NCBI GenBank assembly: GCA_016926135.1
Contig: JAFGPH010000016.1
Location: forward strand, 1-18,346
DNA from: Deltaproteobacteria bacterium
Lineage (GTDB): Bacteria > Desulfobacterota > DSM-4660 > Desulfatiglandales > HGW-15
Direction: 5' to 3'
Length of the DNA: 18,346 nt
A program made the position numbers and the translations under genes. The notes below the pieces were generated by a model, which saw nothing but the letters and a program-made list of their open reading frames with translations, made no database searches and had not been told where the DNA came from. Shown in pieces: positions 1 through 6,892 of this stretch; position 1 is the stretch's first letter; each line of letters starts with the position of its first letter.

Positions 1-882
1 GAGGGCGGCTCCACCTTGGCCGAAGGCCTCAAGAAACACCCTGAAGTCTTTGACAGCCTCTTCGTCAATCTGGTGGCAGCCGGAGAGGTGGGTGGTATTC
101 TGGACACGATTCTGAGGCGTCTTGCCGGTTTCATCGAAAAGGCAGAAAAGCTCAAAGGCCAGATCAAGGGGGCAATGACGTATCCCATCGTGGTGGTGGC
201 CATTGCCATCATCGTGATCAGTGTCATTCTGATTTTCGTCATCCCCGTGTTTGAAGACATGTTCAGGGGTTTCGGGAAGGCCCTGCCGGTGCCCACCCAG
301 ATCGTGGTCAACATGAGCCGGTTCTTGAAGGGTAATATTCACTGGGTGCTCCTCGCCCTTGGTGCTATGGTCTACGCATTCAAGAAGTACAGGAACTCCA
401 CAGGGGGGAGAAAGACCACGGACGCCCTCTTCCTGAAACTGCCCGTATTCGGAGACCTTCTCAAAAAGACGGCCGTGGCACGATTCACGAGGACCCTGGG
501 GACCATGCTTTCGAGCGGTGTGCCCATCCTGGACGCGCTGGAAATCGTGGCCAAGACCTCGGGCAATGTCATCATCGAGGAGATCATCTACGAAGTCCGG
601 GGCAGCATCGCCGAGGGACAGACCATCGCCGAGCCGTTGTCGGAGAATGAAATCTTTCCGGGGATGGTGATCCAGATGATTGCCGTGGGGGAGGCTACGG
701 GCGCCCTGGATACCATGCTGGAGAAGATCGCCGACTTCTATGACGATGAGGTCGACGCCGCGGTGGGGGCTCTCACTTCCATGCTGGAACCTCTGCTCAT
801 GCTTTTCCTCGGTGGCAGCATCGGCGGGCTGGTGATCGCCATGTACCTGCCCATCTTCCAGATGGCTGCCGCCATGGGCTAA
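1..882 (+). CDS. pilC: Type IV pilus inner-membrane platform protein PilC (GspF family), 5' truncated
   Basis: The reading frame is open from base 1 and ends at TAA 880-882, giving 293 residues. Full PilC/GspF proteins have about 400, so roughly the first 110 lie outside the window. PilC is the polytopic membrane platform that couples the PilB/PilT ATPases to pilin assembly and retraction. Visible are the end of the first T2SSF repeat (AAGEVGGILDTILRRLAGF), a membrane segment after KGAMTYP (VVVVAIAIIVISVILIFVIPVF), a second segment (HWVLLALGAMVYAF), then the second T2SSF repeat (VARFTRTLGTMLSSGVPILD, then AVGEATGALDTMLEKIADFY) and a last membrane segment near the C-terminus. A TTG at 16 is an internal codon and not the start. 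The sensor kinase gene follows after 10 bp, suggesting co-transcription. GspF of type II secretion is the alternative; the PilS-like neighbour favours PilC. Confidence 0.93.
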   Translation, partial: EGGSTLAEGLKKHPEVFDSLFVNLVAAGEVGGILDTILRRLAGFIEKAEKLKGQIKGAMTYPIVVVAIAIIVISVILIFVIPVFEDMFRGFGKALPVPTQIVVNMSRFLKGNIHWVLLALGAMVYAFKKYRNSTGGRKTTDALFLKLPVFGDLLKKTAVARFTRTLGTMLSSGVPILDALEIVAKTSGNVIIEEIIYEVRGSIAEGQTIAEPLSENEIFPGMVIQMIAVGEATGALDTMLEKIADFYDDEVDAAVGALTSMLEPLLMLFLGGSIGGLVIAMYLPIFQMAAAMG

Positions 883-892
883 ACCTCACAAC

Positions 893-2602
893 ATGGTCAA
901 TCCTGACCTGAATATCCCGCAGGCAGAGCTATCAGGGCGCCTTCAAAGGCTGATGTTCTTGAGGGTGCTCTTCGTCTCTCTTCTCCTGGGAGCGTCCGTC
1001 TTTATGCAGGTGAGAGAGACGAAGACTTACTTCGGTGACATCCAGACGGCTCACTACGTCCTCATTGGGGGCATCTATTTCCTCACGGTCGTCTACATCC
1101 TCCTGCTGAAGGTCTTCAGGGACCTGGTCAAATTCGCGTATCTGCAACTCCTCTCAGATACCTTTCTTGTCTCGGCCATCGTGTTTGTCACCGGCGGCAT
1201 CGAGAGCATTTTTTCCTTTCTCTACATCCTCACCATCATCAACGGCAGCATCCTGCTCTACCGGAAGGGCGGGATGATCATCGCCTCCAGCAGTAGCATC
1301 CTTTATGGCTTGCTTCTGGACCTCCACTACTACGGGCTCATCCGGCCTATCGGTAGTCCCCTGGGCTCAGGCGGCGTGTACCAGAGCCCCTACATTTTCT
1401 ACATGATTGTCGTGAACATTGCCGCATTCTACGTGGTTGCCTTTCTGAGCAGTTACCCCTCCGAGCAGGCCAGAAGAAGCCGGGTTGAGCTACAGGCCAA
1501 ACAGGATGACATCGTCAAACTGGAGGCCCTGAACGAGTGGATTATCCACAGCATCACCTCTGGATTGATCACCCTGGACAGTGAAAGAAAGATTATCCTC
1601 TTTAACCCGGCCGCTGAGGAGATGTTTGGGCTTCAGGCCGGAGGGGCCATCGGCCGCAGGGTTTCCGAAGTCCTCCCCTTTCTGGATCCCTACCTGGCGG
1701 GGAAATCCGGCGCGCCTTTGCCGAGGGCCAGGAGGGCACCCAAATTTATCGATCTGACCTATGATAGGGTGGATGGCAAAAGGTTGTTTCTTCGGTGTTC
1801 CCTCTCTCCCCTCAGTCTGCCGGAGGTCGGACAGAAGGGGGAGATCCTGTTCATTCAAGATCTGACGGAGATGAAAGAGATCGAGGAGGAGATGAAGAGA
1901 GTGGAAGGGCTGGCCCTTATTGGAGAACTTGCAGCGGGTATCGCCCACGAGGTTAGAAACCCCCTGGCTTCCATCAGTGGCTCTATTCAGATGCTCAAGG
2001 ATGATCTGGAGAAGAGCGAAGTGAGCAGTCGGCTCATGGAGATTATCCTTAGGGAAATCGGGCGGCTGAACACGCTGGTCAGCGACTTCCTTCTGTTCGC
2101 CAGGCCCAAACAGGTCAATGTGGAGCGGTTCGAACTGAATCATCTGATGACGGAGACCCTGACTCTTTTCAGGAATCGGGGTCCGTGGACGGAGAAGATC
2201 CTTGTGGCGACGAGGTTTTCGGTCCCCATTTACATGGAATCCGATCCTGAGCAGATCCGGCAGATCCTCTGGAATCTCCTCCTGAACGCATGCGAGGCGA
2301 TGCCTGAGGGCGGTCAGCTTCACATCAGCAGCGAAAGGGTGCGATCCGGGGATGCGACAGGGAGCGACGAGGATCAGGTGAGGATCACCATCCGGGACAC
2401 CGGGGAGGGATTCAGCGATCGAGCTCTCGGCCATCTGTTCACCCCCTTTTTCACCACGAAGGATGGGGGTACAGGTCTGGGTCTGGCTATCGTCAAGCGG
2501 ATTGCAGAGGGACTCCGGGGAGCCGCCACCGGCAAGAACCACCCGGATGGGGGCGCGGAAATCACCATTTCCCTGCCATCATCGACCGAGGAGGAAGAAT
2601 GA
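893..2602 (+). CDS. pilS: PilS-like membrane sensor histidine kinase
   Basis: This 569-residue protein has about six N-terminal membrane segments (residues 20-195), a PAS domain (about 210-330, starting LNEWIIHSITSGLITLD) and a complete kinase core. The phosphoacceptor is His352 in AGIAHEVRNPLASISGSIQ. The ATPase domain shows the N box (NLLLNACEAMPEGG), G1 (DTGEGFS), F box (FTPFFTTKDGG) and G2 (GTGLGLAIVKRI). The membrane-PAS-HisKA-HATPase order and H-box wording match PilS, which with PilR controls pilin transcription in known systems. The start is ATG 893, 10 bp after pilC; it has no good Shine-Dalgarno, so translation may be coupled to pilC. The stop overlaps the next start (ATGA at 2599-2602). 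No pilR follows, so the partner must be upstream or elsewhere. The kinase class is certain; the PilS name rests on architecture and location. Confidence 0.85.
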   Translation: MVNPDLNIPQAELSGRLQRLMFLRVLFVSLLLGASVFMQVRETKTYFGDIQTAHYVLIGGIYFLTVVYILLLKVFRDLVKFAYLQLLSDTFLVSAIVFVTGGIESIFSFLYILTIINGSILLYRKGGMIIASSSSILYGLLLDLHYYGLIRPIGSPLGSGGVYQSPYIFYMIVVNIAAFYVVAFLSSYPSEQARRSRVELQAKQDDIVKLEALNEWIIHSITSGLITLDSERKIILFNPAAEEMFGLQAGGAIGRRVSEVLPFLDPYLAGKSGAPLPRARRAPKFIDLTYDRVDGKRLFLRCSLSPLSLPEVGQKGEILFIQDLTEMKEIEEEMKRVEGLALIGELAAGIAHEVRNPLASISGSIQMLKDDLEKSEVSSRLMEIILREIGRLNTLVSDFLLFARPKQVNVERFELNHLMTETLTLFRNRGPWTEKILVATRFSVPIYMESDPEQIRQILWNLLLNACEAMPEGGQLHISSERVRSGDATGSDEDQVRITIRDTGEGFSDRALGHLFTPFFTTKDGGTGLGLAIVKRIAEGLRGAATGKNHPDGGAEITISLPSSTEEEE

Positions 2603-5109
2603 GCATATGGGACGAGACGTGGTTTTCCGCTCTCCGGCGTCCCGGTCGATACATCGGCGAGGAGGTCCATTCCATTCGGAAGGATCTATCGAAGGTCGAG
2701 ATTTCCATTGCCCTCGCCTTCCCGGACGTGTACGAAGTGGGCATGTCCCACCTGGGGCTCAAGATCCTTTACGGGATCCTGAACAGCCACGAATGGATCG
2801 CCGCGGAAAGGGTGTTCTCTCCGTGGGTGGATTTGGAAAGAGCGCTGAGATCCAGACGCCTTCCCATGCGGGCGATCGAGTCCGAGAGGCCGCTGGGGGC
2901 CTTTGATATCCTGGGGTTCAGTCTCCAGCACGAACTGACGTTCACCAATATTCTGACCATCCTGGAACTGTCCGGGATTCCCTTTCTGTCTGAGGAGAGA
3001 GGTCCCTCCCATCCCCTGGTCATTGCCGGGGGCCCCGCGTGTTTCAACCCTGAACCGGTGGCACCCCTCTTTGACGCGATCCTGATCGGGGACGGTGAGG
3101 TTGCTGCCGTGGAGATCTGTCAGGTTGTCAGGGACAGGAAGAGACGGGGTAGGCCCAGAAAAGGGGATATCCTTCATGACCTGGCCGATCTGGACGGGGT
3201 CTATGTTCCCGGCTTCTTCAAGGTCGAATATGCATCGAATGGAACCCCTGAGCGGCTAGAGCCCATGCGTCCGGGTCATGAGAAGGTCAGAAAGGCGATC
3301 TTGCCCGACCTCAACCGGTCGCCCTTGCCGGTCTCCCAAGTCGTGCCTTACGTGGAACTGGTGCATGATCGGCTCAGCCTGGAGGTCTGCCGAGGGTGCA
3401 CGAGAGGTTGCCGGTTCTGTCAGGCGGGGATGATCTATAGACCCGTAAGAGAACGAAGCCCTCAATCGGTGATGGAAAGCGCAGAAGACAGCCTCAGGCT
3501 CACGGGGTATGACGAACTGTCTCTCCTCTCCCTGAGCACGGGAGACTACAGTTGCATCAGCCCTCTTCTGAGGGCGTTGATGGATCGGTTTTCCGCCCAG
3601 AAGGTCGCCGTCAGTCTCCCTTCCCTGCGGGTGGACAGTCTGGATCGGCTCTGGTTTGAGGAACTCAAACGGGTGAGGAAGACGGGCTTCACGCTGGCGG
3701 CAGAAGCGGGAAACGACAGGTTGAGGAGGGTGATCAACAAGGGGCTTACCAATCAAGAGATTCTGGACATGGCGCGGGAGGTGTATGGAGCAGGCTGGAA
3801 TCTCATCAAGCTCTACTTCATGATCGGCCTTCCCCAAGAGCAAGAAGAGGATATTCAGGATATCGTCGCGCTGGCGCGTGAGGTGGCGGGTATATGTCGA
3901 TCCCGCGGAAAGCGCCCGAAACTGAACGTGAGCATCGCCACCTTTGTGCCCAAGTCTCACACCCCGTTCATGTGGGCGCCGCAGATTACGCTGGAAGAGA
4001 GCCTGAGGCGCATCCAGAAAGTCCGCAATGCCCTGGCCCACAGCCGAATCCATGTCAAATGGAACCTCCCGGAAATGAGCTGGCTGGAGGGTGTTTTTTC
4101 CAGGGGCGATCGCAGGCTGGCACCGGTCCTGGTGGAGGCGTGGCAACGGGGAGCGCGCTTCGATGCCTGGAGCGAGCATTTCAAGGTGGATATCTGGCGT
4201 GACTCATTCAGGGGGCGCGGACCGGACCCCCGTTTCTATCTTCATCGAGAGAGGTCTCCGGAGGAGGCCTTCCCCTGGGACCACATCGACTGCGGGGTGA
4301 CGAGGGACTTTCTCCGAAGGGAATGGGAGAAGTCGCTGGAAGGCCGACCGACCGCAGATTGCCGAGAGGGATGCCTTGAGTGCGGCGTCTGCGATCACCG
4401 TGAGATCCGACCCGTGCTGCATCGGGAGTGGGTGTCTCCCCCGGCCTCGGTCACTGCCCTTCCCGATCCCCACTCCTCAGGGGAGAGGAGATACCGGATC
4501 CGTTTCTCCAAGCTGGGAAAGGCCAGGCACCTGAGCCACCTGGAAGTGGTCAGGCTTTTTTCGAGGGCCTTCAGGAGGGGTGGGCTAAAAATGGTCTACT
4601 CAAAGGGATACCATCCTATGCCCAGAATCTCCTTCTATTCGGCCTTGCCTGTTGGCGTGGAGAGTCTCGATGAATCGCTGGAGATTCGGTTGCATGAAAC
4701 CCTCTCCCCTCCGAAGATCCTGGAGCGGTTGAATGCCCAGCTTCCGCCGGGCATCAGGATCACCACCGTGGCGGATGTGACGGAGGACCAAGGAAAATCT
4801 GCCATCAGGGCAACCCACTATCAGGTGAGATGGGACGGGGCCCCGCCGCAGGAGGGGAACCTCAAGAAGTTCCAGGAGTCCGAGTCTTTCCCCGTTGTTC
4901 GAATTAGCAGGGATGGGGAAAAACAGGTGATCGATGCCAGGTCAATCGTGCTCTCCATAAGCTTCTCCGGATCTCATGAAGTGAACCTGGTGCTCGGCCG
5001 AGGTGCCGGACCTGAACCCAGACCCGCCGATATCGTCAGGGAGGTGTTCCATCTAGGGGAAGAAGAGATGAAGGGCGTGAGGGTATTGAAAACGAAACAG
5101 GTTCTGTAA
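2599..5109 (+). CDS. Radical SAM protein fused to a DUF2344 domain (TIGR03960/TIGR03936 type)
   Basis: An 836-residue protein starting at ATG 2599 and overlapping the kinase stop by 4 bp. An N-terminal B12-binding-like region (about 1-240, for example FPDVYEVGMSHLGLKILYGI) precedes a radical SAM core whose 4Fe-4S ligands are Cys267, Cys271 and Cys274 (CTRGCRFC). Supporting motifs are LSLSTGDYS and LAAEAGNDRLRRVINKG. A second Cys group, Cys588, Cys592, Cys595 and Cys598 (CREGCLECGVC), could bind a metal or another cluster. From about residue 631 the DUF2344 region begins (RYRIRFSKLGKARHLSHLE; YSKGYHPMPRISF). In many bacteria the radical SAM and DUF2344 parts are separate genes; here they are one chain. 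Such genes commonly sit next to RNase G/E, as here. The reaction is not established and I assign none. tRNA or rRNA modification is a reasonable guess from the neighbour only. Confidence 0.9.
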   Translation: MSIWDETWFSALRRPGRYIGEEVHSIRKDLSKVEISIALAFPDVYEVGMSHLGLKILYGILNSHEWIAAERVFSPWVDLERALRSRRLPMRAIESERPLGAFDILGFSLQHELTFTNILTILELSGIPFLSEERGPSHPLVIAGGPACFNPEPVAPLFDAILIGDGEVAAVEICQVVRDRKRRGRPRKGDILHDLADLDGVYVPGFFKVEYASNGTPERLEPMRPGHEKVRKAILPDLNRSPLPVSQVVPYVELVHDRLSLEVCRGCTRGCRFCQAGMIYRPVRERSPQSVMESAEDSLRLTGYDELSLLSLSTGDYSCISPLLRALMDRFSAQKVAVSLPSLRVDSLDRLWFEELKRVRKTGFTLAAEAGNDRLRRVINKGLTNQEILDMAREVYGAGWNLIKLYFMIGLPQEQEEDIQDIVALAREVAGICRSRGKRPKLNVSIATFVPKSHTPFMWAPQITLEESLRRIQKVRNALAHSRIHVKWNLPEMSWLEGVFSRGDRRLAPVLVEAWQRGARFDAWSEHFKVDIWRDSFRGRGPDPRFYLHRERSPEEAFPWDHIDCGVTRDFLRREWEKSLEGRPTADCREGCLECGVCDHREIRPVLHREWVSPPASVTALPDPHSSGERRYRIRFSKLGKARHLSHLEVVRLFSRAFRRGGLKMVYSKGYHPMPRISFYSALPVGVESLDESLEIRLHETLSPPKILERLNAQLPPGIRITTVADVTEDQGKSAIRATHYQVRWDGAPPQEGNLKKFQESESFPVVRISRDGEKQVIDARSIVLSISFSGSHEVNLVLGRGAGPEPRPADIVREVFHLGEEEMKGVRVLKTKQVL

Positions 5110-5120
5110 TAGCATACGAC

Positions 5121-5154
5121 GTCAGGTCACCCGGCGAAGAGCTTGACCTCTGAC
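5121..5154 (+). promoter_or_regulatory. Stem-loop in the leader just upstream of the RNase G gene
   Basis: GTCAGGTCA at 5121-5129 pairs with TGACC (5144-5148) plus TGAC (5151-5154) across a 2-nt bulge, with a 14-nt loop. It fills most of the 62-bp gap between the radical SAM gene and the RNase G start at 5172. There is no T-run, so it is not a terminator. It could affect stability or translation of the downstream message; that role is inference. Confidence 0.35.
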
Positions 5155-5171
5155 ACCAGTGAGGAATTACG

Positions 5172-6725
5172 ATGGCCAATGAACTCATTATCCATGCAAG
5201 AGCCTATGAAACCCGAGTTGCTCTCGTGGAAAACGGAGTGGTCGTAGAACTCCATATCGAGAGGAAGACCGGCCAGGAGCTCATGGGAAACATCTATCGG
5301 GGAAGGGTCGTGAGGGTGCTTCCGGGGATGCAGGCGGCCTTTGTCGATATCGGCCTTGATCGAAGCGCGTTCCTTTATGTTTCGGACATCCACCAGGACC
5401 TGATGGACCTGGAGCGGTTGATGCTCCGGGACCTCCGGGACCACACCGGAGAGGAGTCCCCGGCTTCCATGAGGGAAGGCATAGTGCGCGAAAACGATGT
5501 TCCCGTACCCTCCCTGACCGTAGAGGAGCTCCTTCGCGAAGGGCAGGACATCATGGTTCAGATATCCAAGGAGCCCCTGGGGACGAAAGGGGCGCGCCTC
5601 ACGTCCTATGTGTCCCTTCCGGGAAGGCATCTGGTCCTTCTGCCTACCGTCAACCATATCGGGGTTTCCAGAAAGATCGAGGAACCGGTGGAACGGGAAA
5701 GGCTCAAGAGCATGGTCCTGGAACTGCGACAGGGTCAGACGGGTTTCATTGTCAGAACGGCGAGTGAGGGGGCGGACAGAAGCAAACTGAAATCCGAGAT
5801 GGATTTCCTCCTGAAGCTCTGGAACGGCATTCAGGAGAAGATGGCAAGATCCACAGGACCTTGTCTCCTTTACAGGGAACTCTCCATATCGCTCAGATCG
5901 GTGCGCGACCTCTTCGCCAGGGAAGTGGACCGGCTCATCATCGACTCGGCGGAGGAATACAACCTTGTGATGGAGTTTATCGACACCTTTGCCCCGGGGT
6001 TGAGGTATTCGGTAGAACTCTATGATGGGGCTGAGCCTATTTTTGATTATTACGGCATTGAGATGGAGATTTCCCGGGCCGTCCAGAAAAAGATATGGCT
6101 CAAATCGGGGGGGTATATCGTCATCGAATCGACTGAGGCGCTTATAGCCATTGACGTGAACACAGGCAGTTACGTGGGCACCAGGAACCTTGAGGAGACG
6201 ATCCTGAAGACGAATCTGGAGGCGGTGAAGGAGATCGCGCTGCAACTCCGACTTCGGAATCTGGGGGGTCTGATCGTCATTGACTTCATTGACATGGAGA
6301 GGAAGGCTAACAGGGAGCGGGTTTTCACGGCATTGAAGGAGGCCCTCAGCAAGGACAAAGCCAAAACCCATATCCTGAAGATGTCGGAGTTGGGGCTGAT
6401 TGAAATGACCAGAAAGAGGACGCGTGAAAACCTCAGCAGGGTGCTGGGAGAGCCCTGTTTTTACTGCGAAGGACGGGGGCTGCTGAAATCCAAGAAGACC
6501 ATCTGCTATGAAATATTCAGGGCACTGGAGAGAGAGGCTGCCCTGTCCGGGGACAACGGCAATCTCTATGTAGTGGTCAATCCTGTTATGGACAGCGCCC
6601 TGAAGGAAGAGGAGCAACAATCGATTGTGGAGCTTGAGAAGAGGATCAACAGAAGAATCATCATCCAGACGAGAGAGCACTTTCACCTGGAGCAATACGA
6701 AGTTACCATCCAACCTCCCGTGTAA
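5172..6725 (+). CDS. rng: Ribonuclease G (RNase E/G family endoribonuclease)
   Basis: This 517-residue protein belongs to the endoribonucleases that cut single-stranded AU-rich RNA in rRNA maturation and mRNA decay. It starts with MANELIIHARAYETRVALVE, followed by an S1-type region (GNIYRGRVVRVLPGMQAAFV; SAFLYVSDI). The DNase I-like catalytic region has Asp328 (AIDVNTGS) and Asp371 (VIDFIDM), 43 residues apart, the same spacing as Asp303 and Asp346 in E. coli RNase E. The zinc-link is Cys429 and Cys432 (CFYCEGRG). The length fits RNase G (about 490-520) and there is no long RNase E-type C-terminal scaffold. The S1 part holds an insertion after SDIHQDL (roughly residues 78-110), which is common in this branch. 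The start ATG 5172 has GAGGA 7 nt upstream. It is probably co-transcribed with the radical SAM gene. Confidence 0.95.
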   Translation: MANELIIHARAYETRVALVENGVVVELHIERKTGQELMGNIYRGRVVRVLPGMQAAFVDIGLDRSAFLYVSDIHQDLMDLERLMLRDLRDHTGEESPASMREGIVRENDVPVPSLTVEELLREGQDIMVQISKEPLGTKGARLTSYVSLPGRHLVLLPTVNHIGVSRKIEEPVERERLKSMVLELRQGQTGFIVRTASEGADRSKLKSEMDFLLKLWNGIQEKMARSTGPCLLYRELSISLRSVRDLFAREVDRLIIDSAEEYNLVMEFIDTFAPGLRYSVELYDGAEPIFDYYGIEMEISRAVQKKIWLKSGGYIVIESTEALIAIDVNTGSYVGTRNLEETILKTNLEAVKEIALQLRLRNLGGLIVIDFIDMERKANRERVFTALKEALSKDKAKTHILKMSELGLIEMTRKRTRENLSRVLGEPCFYCEGRGLLKSKKTICYEIFRALEREAALSGDNGNLYVVVNPVMDSALKEEEQQSIVELEKRINRRIIIQTREHFHLEQYEVTIQPPV

Positions 6726-6760
6726 AAAGCTCGGTCGGCTGAATCCCTCGAATGGGTCGA

Positions 6761-6784
6761 GACCTGTTGATGGGGGTCATTTTT
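6761..6784 (+). terminator. Weak intrinsic terminator-like hairpin after the RNase G gene
   Basis: GACCT (6761-6765) can pair with GGGTC (6774-6778; one G·U pair), followed by ATTTTT at 6779-6784. A second small hairpin, CTCGA/TCGAG, lies just upstream at 6747-6761. The stem is short, so termination may be partial. The position, 36 bp after the stop and before an apparent new transcription unit, supports the call. Confidence 0.35.
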
Positions 6785-6787
6785 CGA

Positions 6788-6814
6788 TTGACATTAAGTT
6801 ATTGTTTTGATAAG
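6788..6814 (+). promoter_or_regulatory. Possible sigma-70 promoter for the kinase-phosphatase-FHA unit
   Basis: A perfect -35 hexamer TTGACA is at 6788-6793 in an AT-rich stretch. The best -10 is GATAAG at 6809-6814, which is 4 of 6 with a short 15-bp spacer. TAATAT at 6821-6826 is too distant for this -35. The location in the only sizeable gap before the kinase gene supports a promoter here, but the exact -10 is uncertain. Confidence 0.35.
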
Positions 6815-6830
6815 TAAATTTAATATGCTG

Positions 6831-6856
6831 GTGTCCTGAGTCATAACTCAGGACAC
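6831..6856. repeat. Perfect 10-bp inverted repeat upstream of the CHASE2 kinase gene
   Basis: GTGTCCTGAG (6831-6840) and CTCAGGACAC (6847-6856) are exact reverse complements with a 6-nt spacer TCATAA. The centre is about 50 bp before the GTG start at 6893 and just downstream of the possible promoter. It has no T-run. It could be an operator bound by a dimeric regulator or a hairpin in the 5' leader. Confidence 0.75.
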
Positions 6857-6892
6857 GGGCGAACTGATTCCATTTGTGGAAGGAACGGGATT

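Noticed and set aside
1490..2542. A 350-codon minus-strand frame opposite the histidine kinase
   Set aside because: The plus-strand kinase motifs fully explain this DNA; the antisense product has no recognisable domain.
5127..6713. A 528-codon open frame on the minus strand opposite RNase G
   Set aside because: It is an antisense shadow of a gene with all catalytic motifs; its translation shows no known domain and no ribosome site was seen.
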